From Mytilus edulis (Eukaryota; Mollusca; Bivalvia; Mytilida; Mytilidae): a stretch of 64,000 nt of DNA. Position numbers and translations under genes: made by a program. Where the stretch lies: NCBI RefSeq assembly GCF_963676685.1, contig NC_092355.1, positions 63,957,613-64,021,612 of the forward strand, given 5' to 3'. Below are positions 34,793-44,046 of the stretch, piece after piece (the stretch's first letter is position 1; the number at the start of each line of letters is the position of its first letter). The notes beneath the pieces were generated by a model. It did no database searches. It was given only the letters and a program-made list of their open reading frames with translations, and had not been told where the DNA came from.

Positions 34793-36352
34793 ATGGATGC
34801 AGTTGAGGACTATGCAAGAAAATGGGTAAAGCGCGAACCAGACGAACCCGAACTGGACACTTTGTCTGAATGGATCAAAGCTATTCGATCATGCATTCAG
34901 AGGCGCATACAAAAACTACGATGTAATATGAGTACTAGAGTTTCTAACCCTTTCAAGAATCCGGAGGTTGTGGATGCTTTATCCTCTTTGCATGACAAAT
35001 ATGTCGTTGTTCCGGCAGATAAAGCCTCCAATAATATCGTCTTCATATGTAAAAAACATTATTTGCAATGTCTCACTACAGAGCTTGGAATTGATAAAAC
35101 TACTGGTAATCCTACATATTCTTTAACATCATTTACCAAGGATGAAATTTTACAAAATCATAAATCTGTCCTTCTTTCTTTTGGTATCAGCATCAAAGAA
35201 AACGAAGAAAACTTGCCCTCATTATACTGGATACCTAAATTACACAAAACTCCATATAAAGAACGATACATAGCTGGGTCTTCAAAATGTTCGACTAAAC
35301 ACCTTTCTAAAGTATTGACTACTATTCTTTCTACAGTTAAAGATGGGCTGCCAAAATATTGTGAGGAGATATATTCTACCAGTGGTGTTAACCAGATGTG
35401 GATTCTCAAAAATTCGAAAGATCTACTGCTTAACCTTCGATCACAATCTTTGCAATTTTGCAGCAACATAAAAACTTTTGATTTTTCTACGCTATATACT
35501 ACTATTCCCCATGCTCAGTTGAAAGATCGACTTCACCATCTCATAAAACAGAGCTTTTTCTATAAAAATGGGAATCGTAGATACAAATTTCTTGTTTTGG
35601 GATACAATAATTCATATTTTGTAAAGAATCACACTGAATCTTCCAGAAAATATACTGAAGATGATATTATTAAAATGCTGGACTTTTTGATCGACAATAT
35701 ATTTGTTGAGTTTGGAGGATTTATATTTCAACAGACAGTCGGTATTCCAATGGGTACTAATTGTGCACCCCTGCTGGCTGATTTGTTTTTGTATTCGTAT
35801 GAAGCAGAATTTATTCAGAACCTTCTAAAAGACAAAAAGAAAAAGCACCTTGCGAAATTCTTTAATTTTACTTTCCGATATATTGATGATGTTTTATCAT
35901 TGAACAACCCATACTTCAGCCAATACTTACATCTCATATATCCTAGTGAACTTGAAATTAAGGATACTACTGATACTAGAAGGACTGCTTCATACCTTGA
36001 TCTTTTCCTCAATATTGACGTAGATGGACGACTTCACACGAAAATCTATGATAAACGGGACGATTTCAACTTCCCAATTATCAATTTCCCATTTCTTAGC
36101 AGTAACATACCCTCTGCCCCTTCGTATGGTGTTTACATATCACAATTGATACGTTATTCACGTGCTTGTTCACACTATACGGACTTCATATACAGGAGTG
36201 TGCTCCTTACGCAGAAACTGCTCCAACAAAGTTATGAGGAGGACAGATTAAAATTGACACTCCGTAAATTTTATGGACACCATCACGAATTGGTGGATCC
36301 ATATGATGTCTCTTTAACCAAACTAGCTAAGGACATTTTTACCACATGGTAG
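34793..36352 (+). CDS. Penelope-like reverse transcriptase
   Basis: 519 residues, uninterrupted. Reverse transcriptase of the Penelope-like class, which copies element RNA by target-primed reverse transcription. Visible motifs: SLYWIPKLHKTP (143-154) in the N-terminal RT region, catalytic D230 in KTFDFSTLYTTIPH, GIPMGTNCAPLLADLF (317-332), the YIDD catalytic box (363-366), SYLDLFLNI, then a thumb-like region with YGVYISQLIRYSR and the terminal LRKFYGHHHELVD. No GIY-YIG endonuclease domain follows, so this could be an endonuclease-deficient lineage or an N-terminally incomplete copy. The frame stays open for 16 codons upstream of the ATG, to a TGA at 34742. The copy at 48034-48831 and the relics listed here are relatives. 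RT class is certain; the Penelope assignment rests on motif style. Confidence 0.87.
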   Translation: MDAVEDYARKWVKREPDEPELDTLSEWIKAIRSCIQRRIQKLRCNMSTRVSNPFKNPEVVDALSSLHDKYVVVPADKASNNIVFICKKHYLQCLTTELGIDKTTGNPTYSLTSFTKDEILQNHKSVLLSFGISIKENEENLPSLYWIPKLHKTPYKERYIAGSSKCSTKHLSKVLTTILSTVKDGLPKYCEEIYSTSGVNQMWILKNSKDLLLNLRSQSLQFCSNIKTFDFSTLYTTIPHAQLKDRLHHLIKQSFFYKNGNRRYKFLVLGYNNSYFVKNHTESSRKYTEDDIIKMLDFLIDNIFVEFGGFIFQQTVGIPMGTNCAPLLADLFLYSYEAEFIQNLLKDKKKKHLAKFFNFTFRYIDDVLSLNNPYFSQYLHLIYPSELEIKDTTDTRRTASYLDLFLNIDVDGRLHTKIYDKRDDFNFPIINFPFLSSNIPSAPSYGVYISQLIRYSRACSHYTDFIYRSVLLTQKLLQQSYEEDRLKLTLRKFYGHHHELVDPYDVSLTKLAKDIFTTW

Positions 36353-36960
36353 ATTGTGGTTTGTCATTATGTCGTCTAATCTTTTAATTACCAAACGTGA
36401 CTTATTCCCGATTGTGACTGTTTTGCTGAATGTGAATTCGTATTACTATAAGACGTGTTTCTGTACTTGTTTATCCCAAATTCATGTATTTAGTTTACAT
36501 GTTTAATGTTATATTTGTAATTCTCATTTTGTCAAAATGTGTTGACGTCTTTTTATTATATTTAGGTGTTACGGATGGAAAAATTAATCACCGCCTTTAT
36601 TTATTATATTTAATTTCGTACGATTAATTACGTTTGAAGTTGGATTTATAACAAACTGGATATATATATATTACAGTTAATTGCTATTAATAAGTATTGC
36701 AATATGCATTTTGTTTTAATAAATTATCAGTATTTAGTTCTAATAGAATCTCAAAGCAATCCTAATTCTATCTCACTTTTGAATTATAGTTTTTCATGTG
36801 TGACGTCATGCTGTTTCTAAATTTCATAAATTCAAATGTGGCATAACGTTTGCCTTTTCACCATCGTATGTGACGTCATTTATTTTTTAATTGCGTTGAC
36901 GCCTGGATTAATTCGGGTGTGTCTATGCTGTATTGAACTTGGCATCATGTATTCGGGTTG

Positions 36961-37440
36961 AGTTTTCTGTAATAAGTTAATACTTCAGTTTCATTATGAA
37001 TATATCTTTCACATTCATTTGTTAAAATTTACTGTTTGCAATAGCATGAATCGTTCTATATAAAAGTGTTCTTATCCCGGGCATAAAAACAATGCCGTAT
37101 TTGGCAAAACCTTTTCAACTTTTGATCTTCAGTTCTGTACAACTTTGTACTTTTTTCACTTTCGATCTTTTATATCTGGGCGTTATGTATTCGGGTTTAG
37201 TTTTCTGTAATTAGTTAATACTTCAGTTTCGTTATCATGATTTCATATTCATTTGATAAAATTTACTGTTTGCAATAGCATGAATTGTTCTATATAATAA
37301 GAATGTTCTTATCCCGGGCATACAAACAATGCCGTATTTGGCAAAACCTTTTCAACTTTTGATCTTCAGTGCTGTACAACTTTGTACTTTTTTCACTTTC
37401 GATCTTTTACATCTGTGCGTCACTATTGAGTCTTGTGTGG
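36961..37440 (+). repeat. Tandem duplication, 238-bp period, in the Penelope 3' region
   Basis: agttttctgtaattagttaa begins near 36961 and again at 37199; the following blocks (caatagcatgaat, cttatcccgggcat, atgccgtatttggcaaaacc, ttgatcttcag) repeat in order with about 6 per cent differences. Penelope elements carry tandem terminal repeats (pLTRs), and this fits. The same sequence type closes the window (63780-64000). Confidence 0.85.
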
Positions 37441-37460
37441 ACAAGACGCGTTTTTGGCGT
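37417..37460 (+). ncRNA. Hammerhead ribozyme, degenerate
   Basis: gcgtcactattgagtc ... gac ... gacgcg ... ggcgt follows the hammerhead layout, but the 5' core reads CTATTGAG instead of CTGANGAG and the GAAA box is lost. Not expected to cleave. Confidence 0.5.
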
Positions 37461-38178
37461 ATTGAATTTTAAACCTGATGCTTTTTGTTATCTATTAATC
37501 ATGCTTTTCTTTGTCTAATATGGTCTCCTTTTTATTTGTATTGTAGTCCTGTAATATTATGTTGTCATTTCAATGTTATATTTAACTTTGCCATTAAAGT
37601 GCGAGGTTTGGCATGCCATAAAACCAGGTTCAACCCACCACTTTTATTCCCCTTTAAAAGTGTCCTGTACCAAGTCAGGAAGATGGCCATTGTTATAATA
37701 TTGTTCGTTTCTGTGTGTGTTGCATTTTAACGTTGAGTCGTTTGTGTTTTCTCTTATTTTTTAGATAAGACGTGGCACGGTACTTATCTATCCCAAATTC
37801 TTGTATTTGGTTTTGATGTTATATTTGTTATTCACGTGGTGTTTTGTGTGTTGCTTTTCGGTGTTGTGTCGTTGTTCTCCTCTTATATTTAATGCGTTTC
37901 CCTCGGTTTTAGTTTGTTACCCCGATTTTGTTTTTTGTCCATGGATTTATGAGTTTTGAACAGCGGTATACTACTGTTGCCTTTACTTACCATGATATAA
38001 ATCAAACTTGGCATATTTACCAAACAATTAGTCAAGCAACTCTTATTGATTATAGAAAATTGACTAATTTTACAAATTCTAAAAAACTTTATTGTTGTAA
38101 TTCATATTTTTATTACCACAACAAATAATTACATATCACTAAACTATATCACTAACATGCATGCTATATTTCACACTA

Positions 38179-40959
38179 TTAGCTCATAAATCCATTCAGG
38201 TTCTGAATAAACATGTTTCTTCCTGTCTCATTTAAATGTACACTATCTACAAGTCCTCTCTTTGAAATGTTCGAGTTATCAATAAAGAAAAAATTAAACC
38301 TTCTACACAATTCTTTACTGTGTGTATTGAAATCATTAATTCTAAAGTGTACTACATCATTGCATGTTTTTATACATCCAGAGAAAACAAATGCTATATC
38401 ATGCTTTGTTTGTAAATCACGTATAGAACTGAAAACATACTGTATATCCTTTTTTGCGTTTTTTAATTGGATGTCTCCAGGTTTAAAATGTTTATTTAAA
38501 TCATTAGTTCCAGAATGAAAAATAACAACGAATACATCTAATATATCAATCAAACGTATCAAACAATGGAAAGAATCCATCAATTTTGCACCGCCATTTG
38601 ACACTACATGTACATTATCATAAACATCTGTCAAAAATCGAATTATAGAATCCCCAATGAATAACACTGGAATGAATTTTTGGGGATTTGTGGAAATGAT
38701 TTTCGAATACTTATCTGCACATGTATTATTGTCTCCAATGAAAGAAAATTTTGCAGCACAGAAATTGCACTGAAGACCTCTTTTATCTGGTAAAAACCCT
38801 TTCTTTGAAGGATACAATAAAACTCCCTTGTCTCCTTTATAACCAATAGTAACAATCTCTTTAGAATAAGATAAAATAACCGTAAACCATGGCTTCACCG
38901 GTTTAAAGTCAGGAAAAATTAAAGTGCATGTAATTTTTTCTTGTATAATAAATTTGACAACTGCTGAGATTAAACAGAATGGTGGAAATGCGTAATAAAT
39001 TTCACTTGACTTGTAAATCTGTGCAAAGGCATCTACACCGGACGATAATGGTGTTTTATAAGGAGTAAAATGGGATATTTCAAAACCTTCATTATCTAAC
39101 ATAGCATTACTATCTAATGAAAACATATCAACTGAATGTGGTCCAAATTTTTGTTGTATGTAAATCCAAGTTCTTTTTGAAATAGATGCATCTGACTTAG
39201 AATACACTCTAGACAAATAATCAGAAGGGTTTTCAGAAGTATGAATATAAGACAAAGAAAGATTACAATTTTGCTGAAACGTTAACTGAAAAATTTCTTT
39301 CATTATTTCATTGATTAAGTTGTTTTTTGAGTATTGATTATTCCAAGCATAGACTACAGCTTGATTATCTACTTCTGCAGTTACTCTCTTGTTTATTATC
39401 AGTGTTTTTATACAAATGAGGGCGTTTTTTAATGCTAGAGCTTCCTTAACCATGATAGGTAGGTCTTTAGTTTCACCATTCCAATAATCAGAAAAATCAT
39501 GTCTTACTCCTTCATTATTAAAAATAGCTCCCCATTTATAATCGGACGCATCAGAAGAAAGTGACAAAGATAATACATTATGACGTTCGTTAACCCAAGG
39601 GAAGGGTTTTGTCCAGTTGTCTATGAAACTCCAATATTGTAACTCTTTTCGTAGATCTTCATCTATTATAATAAACATTGGACCTTTAATAGCCTTTGAA
39701 ATTGCCCTGTTACACGTTGATGTATATAATTTTGCTCCAGGAATTGCCAAAGACAAAGAAATGCATATTCCTACAAATTTCTGGAGAATAGTAATTGGAC
39801 AAGTTGATTTTTTAAGGATAGATTCTCGAAGAGCACAAAACTTTTCCTTACGTTTTTTTGTTATAAAAAATGAAGCTTTAACTGAGTCTATAATCATTCC
39901 TAAAAATACAATTGACTGGGTAGGAATCAAGACTGACTTGTCAATATTTAGAAAGTAACCTAAATTTACAAACAATTTTACAGAATATTTTATGGCAATA
40001 TTTGACCTCATTAATTCATTATCTAACCTAGGGTCAATGTAACCATTAAAAGATTCAATTAACCTATCATCAATATATAATAAACAAGAAATAGATTTCT
40101 TTCTTAAAAAGGAAATTGCCTGTAAATTTAAATTATGATAAACATATGCGGAATTCTTCCATCCGAAAGGCAGTGTATTACAACAAAAATAATGACCTCC
40201 CCATTGAAAACCTAATAACATTCTACTTGATTCTGTCACAAAAACATTATCATATCCAGATTTATCATCTAATTTCGTGAGATAAGCATTTTGTTTAATT
40301 GTTCTAAGGACGTCCACTAAGGTATCTAAATTAAATGGGGTATCTTTCATAAAACAGTTTAAATACATAAGATTTATGCACAATCTAGGTTTCAATGGTT
40401 CTATAGTTATTGGTGATACAATGTGAGGTGGCTTTAATTCACCCAATTTTCCTAGGTACGATATAGCACCAGAACGTAGCCTTGATAAAAGTTCTGTATT
40501 AATAGAATCAACATGGTGTTCACAGTTTGAGGCATTTTTAAAAATACGTGTAGGTGGATAATCATTGTTGTATTTTACATTCCAGAAAATTCCTTTAAAT
40601 GGTTGCATGAAATTGTTAATGTCAACAAAATTCTCTATCCAATTCTTCATCTCCTGGTTTTTGTCCAGAATTTCCCCCCACAACTCCGTATTTTTGTGAA
40701 CATTCCCAGCAACAAAACGTGATGGGTCCAAAAAGTAAAAATCTTCATCAAGATTTTCATCTAAAACATCCTTATTGCAGTCAAATGTTCTCATATCCTG
40801 TGTCACTAAAATATTTTTAACATCTACATACTGTACATCATTATATAACCTTGGATTCACTAGAGCAGGTAAAAAATCAATGCTATATTCCCATGCATAA
40901 GGTCTAACACGAAGATCAGTTGAAGAAAGTCCCTGTAAAAATAATACGGGATTGATCAT
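38179..40959 (-). CDS. Retrotransposon Pol: reverse transcriptase, RNase H, SGNH hydrolase
   Basis: 926 residues, intact. The RT spans about 175-360: motif A LTKLDDKSGY (D231/D232), motif B LPFGWKNS (263-270), catalytic YIDD (295-298). RNase H spans about 465-585 with the acidic quartet D470, E506, D531, D580. A conserved region typical of DIRS-like Pols follows (VDAFAQ, YAFPPF, about 642-690), then a CxxC pair (731/734). The C-terminus (765-926) is an SGNH/GDSL hydrolase with all four blocks: GDS (769-771), NGG (788-790), GTND (817-820) and D905-xx-H908. SGNH domains occur in some Ngaro-type elements. No methyltransferase domain is seen. The ORF begins immediately after the Gag TAA stop, in the same frame. 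The hydrolase substrate is unknown. Confidence 0.92.
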   Translation of the reverse strand: MINPVLFLQGLSSTDLRVRPYAWEYSIDFLPALVNPRLYNDVQYVDVKNILVTQDMRTFDCNKDVLDENLDEDFYFLDPSRFVAGNVHKNTELWGEILDKNQEMKNWIENFVDINNFMQPFKGIFWNVKYNNDYPPTRIFKNASNCEHHVDSINTELLSRLRSGAISYLGKLGELKPPHIVSPITIEPLKPRLCINLMYLNCFMKDTPFNLDTLVDVLRTIKQNAYLTKLDDKSGYDNVFVTESSRMLLGFQWGGHYFCCNTLPFGWKNSAYVYHNLNLQAISFLRKKSISCLLYIDDRLIESFNGYIDPRLDNELMRSNIAIKYSVKLFVNLGYFLNIDKSVLIPTQSIVFLGMIIDSVKASFFITKKRKEKFCALRESILKKSTCPITILQKFVGICISLSLAIPGAKLYTSTCNRAISKAIKGPMFIIIDEDLRKELQYWSFIDNWTKPFPWVNERHNVLSLSLSSDASDYKWGAIFNNEGVRHDFSDYWNGETKDLPIMVKEALALKNALICIKTLIINKRVTAEVDNQAVVYAWNNQYSKNNLINEIMKEIFQLTFQQNCNLSLSYIHTSENPSDYLSRVYSKSDASISKRTWIYIQQKFGPHSVDMFSLDSNAMLDNEGFEISHFTPYKTPLSSGVDAFAQIYKSSEIYYAFPPFCLISAVVKFIIQEKITCTLIFPDFKPVKPWFTVILSYSKEIVTIGYKGDKGVLLYPSKKGFLPDKRGLQCNFCAAKFSFIGDNNTCADKYSKIISTNPQKFIPVLFIGDSIIRFLTDVYDNVHVVSNGGAKLMDSFHCLIRLIDILDVFVVIFHSGTNDLNKHFKPGDIQLKNAKKDIQYVFSSIRDLQTKHDIAFVFSGCIKTCNDVVHFRINDFNTHSKELCRRFNFFFIDNSNISKRGLVDSVHLNETGRNMFIQNLNGFMS

Positions 40960-41550
40960 TTATTTTGGACAGTCTATTTTAAAATGATTAATATCTCCAC
41001 ACTTGAAACATCCAGTGTAATTTGATGGGGGTTTCCTCTGTCCAATTCCTGGCATCCTACGAGGATTCTGGGCAAATCTTTGGGCCATAAATGGGGTACT
41101 CGGCCTAGGGTTTAATACAGACTGCATACATTGCATCATTGTTGCAAATTGTTGAAACTGATTCTCATTTCCCAAGTTTTTTGTTTCAACCTCCTCTTTG
41201 TGTTGTTTTGTACTTAAAAGTTCATTTCCATGTATCTTTAAAAATTTCTGTTCTTTTTCAAATAATTTAGTCTCAGCAGGTGATGACAAAAGCGAAGTGA
41301 CTAAAAATCCCACTCTTTCATGATTTTTATGGCACAGAAATCTCTGTAAAACCATTGAATAAAGTTCTCTATCTTGATGACCAACCCTTCTAGCTACCTC
41401 ATCCAGGTGCATAAGTTTTAATTGTAAAGTATCAACATTAATTTCTCTTGACCTAGCTGCATATTCTTTGACCTCCCTCAGAGCTTGTTCTATTACATCT
41501 ACATTTATCCCTTTTTTTAGAAGTTCAATTTCTGCTTTTAACTGGGTTGT
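40960..41550 (-). CDS. Gag-like protein with CCHC zinc knuckle
   Basis: The frame is open from 41550 to the TAA at 40960; the first ATG is at 41412. The start is helical and charged (IELLKKG, ALREVKEYAARSREI), followed by a Gln/Met-rich linker and a C-terminal zinc knuckle C-x2-C-x4-H-x4-C (CFKCGDINHFKIDC), typical of nucleic-acid-binding Gag proteins. Because the frame is open well upstream of the ATG, translation may enter from the recombinase ORF. A GT...AG segment of 36 nt (41586-41551) separates the two ORFs and contains the only two in-frame stops between them. Confidence 0.82.
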   Translation of the reverse strand, partial: TTQLKAEIELLKKGINVDVIEQALREVKEYAARSREINVDTLQLKLMHLDEVARRVGHQDRELYSMVLQRFLCHKNHERVGFLVTSLLSSPAETKLFEKEQKFLKIHGNELLSTKQHKEEVETKNLGNENQFQQFATMMQCMQSVLNPRPSTPFMAQRFAQNPRRMPGIGQRKPPSNYTGCFKCGDINHFKIDCPK

Positions 41551-41574
41551 CTACAATGTGATCAAATAAACTAA

Positions 41575-42688
41575 TTAATCAGTTACCTTTTTAAAATGTT
41601 CAAAAGTATTGTAGCGTTGGTATTTCCCAGTTAAATGAGAAATTTCAGAATCACTCAGTTTTGACAAAGACCTTGCAGACACTGATTTTTCATTGATTTC
41701 ATTAGTTACTGTATAATGTTTTAGCATTTTATCCGATTTCCAGCCTACATGTGATTTTATGCACTCAGAATTTAAACCTAGCCATTTTAATGTCAAGGCA
41801 CACCCACTTCTTGTACTATGTGGCGTTTCACCTTCCCATATATTCAAATCTGTTAGATGAGATTTTAAACGAGCATTAGCAGCAGCAGAAGTGAAAGGTA
41901 CATCAGAAAGTGCCATACAAGATGGTGCCAATGGTCGAAATAAATAGCCACCTACAATTTCCAATTTACTCACTTTACAGAACTCTATATAGTCACGTAA
42001 TACAGTCACAGGACAAAATTCTGTATTAACAGAATTATAAATGATAACTACCCTGGGGTCACTTATATCTATTGTTACCCTTCATCATGGAAATTATAAC
42101 ACCTTCTTCTCCAGGTAACCAACGAATTTGATCAGTCAACACAGAACCGAGATCTCCTGCTCTATCACCAGTAAAAGACAGTATGTTAAAAAAGGTCTTA
42201 TCACGAACAAGTATATACTTTTGAAATATTCCTAATTTTTTGTTTGACATCTTATATGATATATATCTTGAAACAAGTATTAACTTATTTGAAAAAAGTG
42301 GCACTGCGTGTTTTGGTAATGCGGCTGCCATTGATTGTTCTAACTTTATAGCTGATAGGTACTTTTTTATAATCGAAGATGCTGCTGGATTACCTAATCC
42401 TAACATGTCATTCCAATCTGTGCCACGACCGTGATCACGAAAAATTGCCCTTAGTTGACCAATCAAACTATCAACCGATCCAGCTGAAAGTCGAAGGGGA
42501 CATCCACATTGAAATTTTCCTTTGACTCTCCTATTTTTACATTGTGCTTTATGAATTTGGGTTTTTCCGCTATCATCTTTGTATACCAAGAATTTCCTAA
42601 TGTCAGATGGTAGGGCGTCATTTAATGATTTTTGAGGATTTAAATCACTTAGAAATGATACAATACTTTTTTGTAATACGAGTTCTGT
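41575..42688 (-). CDS. ALOG-like DNA-binding domain plus tyrosine recombinase (one frameshift)
   Basis: The first part (open from 42688, ATG at 42589, to the TGA at 42059) starts with a segment that matches the ALOG domain layout: FLVYKDDSGKTQIH, a Cys pair around CGCP, then SVDSLIGQLRAIF. ALOG domains of plants are held to derive from DIRS-type recombinases, so this is an expected ancestor-type domain. The catalytic part follows: TGDRAGDLG (first Arg) in the first reading frame, then H64-STR67 (H-x2-R), H87/W90 and the nucleophile Y99 (KMLKHYT) in the second frame (42009-41575 ORF numbering). All catalytic residues are present, but a one-base shift near 42058 splits them. This may be a mutation, an assembly error or programmed frameshifting. 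The recombinase would integrate the circular intermediate. Confidence 0.85.
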
Positions 42689-42705
42689 TTAGAATATTTT
42701 GTACT

Positions 42706-43909
42706 CTAAAGTAAAGAGTCTAATTCAAGTATCCTGTCATTTAACTCTTCTTCTCTAAAAGACATCTCTCCTGACGCACAATTATCACATGTATGCTGTA
42801 AAATCGGAAACAATTTTTTTAATTGAACTACTATTAATATGAAAGAAATATGTGCACACATTATTTAATTAAAGACTTATACGTGTTCACATCGATGTCT
42901 TTTATGTGTTGTTGTTAACTTTAATAAAGTAACAGATAAAAAATTAAAATAATATAAAATATCTAGTCGTCGTTAAAATCTTAACTTAGACCGTCTTAAT
43001 AAGTTACTTAAGCTATTTCACTGAAATACACATGCCTTCATCTGTATACCGATGTAAAATTCATAGAAACTGTTGTTTCCTTAAAATAACTCCACAGTTC
43101 TTATTCTTTTTATGCCCACTGTGTTTTCCTTCACACATCATTTCTTTTTTAATTCTCTATACTATACAAGTATACCTGCTCCCAGATTATTTTTTTTTTT
43201 AAATTTTGACCATTTCATTGAAATGAGATCTAAACTACCACAGTTCCCGTTCTAATATGCATGCCCACTGTGGATTTGATCTAAAACCTGCATTACAACT
43301 CATTTACTTTTTGAAGGTATTCTGCATTTTCGAATCAACAGATTCACAGACACACCTGCTCAGGAGTACCCCTGATGCCAAATTAAAGCCATATTCAACA
43401 CTTCTATTCATTCACCAGAGCTCAAACTCTCTATTACAGTAACTTCTACTTTTACATATACAATGTAACTCCATATGGCAACTTGTAATGCATTTACCCA
43501 GGGATAATGAAAATAAAATTACTTCACCAATAATTGCATAATTTTAACTTACTGTAAGTTCTCCAGATATCTTTTTACTTGGTGAGCTATCATCATTCCC
43601 TGATTTTCTCTTTTTCTCTTGTCTCCTACTATCACTTGAGTTGGCATTTGCCAATTCTATGCCAATATGGCAAAGTCTAATTAAGTCACTAGATTCTAGT
43701 TCCCTTTTCAACATCTTTTCCACTTTCGCAATGGAAACAGACAAATTTTTTTCTAACCGGTTTTTGAATTTCAAAACACTTAACGTCCTTAAATCCTCCT
43801 CCTCTTTAAAACTATGTAATTCATCATAATGAATATCATTATTATACGTCATTATAAGTTCTAAATACATTTCAGCACTAAACTCTGATATTTCTTTGTC
43901 CAGCAACAT
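42706..43909 (-). CDS. Retrotransposon ORF1, two exons, coiled-coil and Cys motif
   Basis: The likely start is ATG 43909, just inside repeat A1. Exon 1 (43909-43553) encodes an acidic and helical protein with a basic Ser-rich tail (SRRQEKKRKSGNDDSSPSKK). It ends at a perfect GTAAGT donor in phase 0. Exon 2 (42795-42706) follows a TTTTACAG acceptor, continues in frame with HTCDNCASGEM (a CxxC pair) and a leucine-rich coiled coil, and stops at 42706. The role is unknown; the position suggests a Gag-like or accessory protein. The splice is inferred, not proven. Without it, the frame stops five bases after the donor site. Confidence 0.6.
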
Positions 43910-43972
43910 GATTAGAAATATATATAGATAGCAAGTAATTAATCTAAAGATAAACGATGCTAACTGACCAAA

Positions 43973-44046
43973 GCCTGTGATCAAACTGACACCAGTCCTG
44001 GGAAGTTCTTATCTATATAGGAACATGTGTTAATCATTTAGAATAG
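43973..44046 (-). repeat. Split direct repeat A1 (5' end of element)
   Basis: Identical over 74 bp to 34160-34233. The plus-strand end gaatag at 44041-44046 equals the start of B2 at 33360. Confidence 0.92.

Larger units (their letters stand above)
34650..37990 (+). mobile_element. Penelope-like retroelement nested in the DIRS-like element
   Basis: It contains an intact RT ORF (34793-36352), a long 3' region with a 238-bp tandem repeat (36961-37440), a degenerate hammerhead core, and a 3' end (agcggtatactactgttg, about 37985) shared with the repeat at 9370-9625. It lies in the opposite orientation to the host element, between its RT stop (38179) and repeat B1 (34293). Its left boundary is approximate; I could not identify a target duplication. 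Confidence 0.75.
33360..44046 (-). mobile_element. DIRS/Ngaro/PAT-like tyrosine-recombinase retrotransposon
   Basis: Read on the minus strand the layout is A1 (44046-43973), ORFs, B1 (34293-34228), A2 (34233-34160), B2 (33425-33360). A1 equals A2 over 74 bp with no mismatch. B1 equals B2 over 66 bp with no mismatch. B1 and A2 overlap by GAATAG (plus-strand reading), the same six bases found at both outer ends. This is the split-direct-repeat layout of Ngaro/PAT-type elements, in which the internal B1-A2 junction equals the junction of a circular intermediate. Encoded: ORF1 (spliced), ALOG-like plus tyrosine recombinase, zinc-knuckle Gag, and RT-RNase H-SGNH. No target duplication is seen, as expected for recombinase integration. 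A Penelope element (about 3.3 kb) is inserted in its 3' part, so the original element was about 7.4 kb. The identical repeats suggest recent insertion. Confidence 0.93.

Noticed and set aside
34793-36352. LINE-type (jockey/CR1) assignment of the RT
   Set aside because: The motif style (LYWIPKLHKTP, FDFSTLYTTIPH, GIPMGTNCAPLLADLFL) and the pLTR/hammerhead-type tail point to a Penelope-like element; no AP endonuclease is seen.
38179-40959. Retrovirus or LTR retrotransposon
   Set aside because: No protease, DDE integrase or LTRs; split direct repeats and a tyrosine recombinase show the DIRS/Ngaro class.
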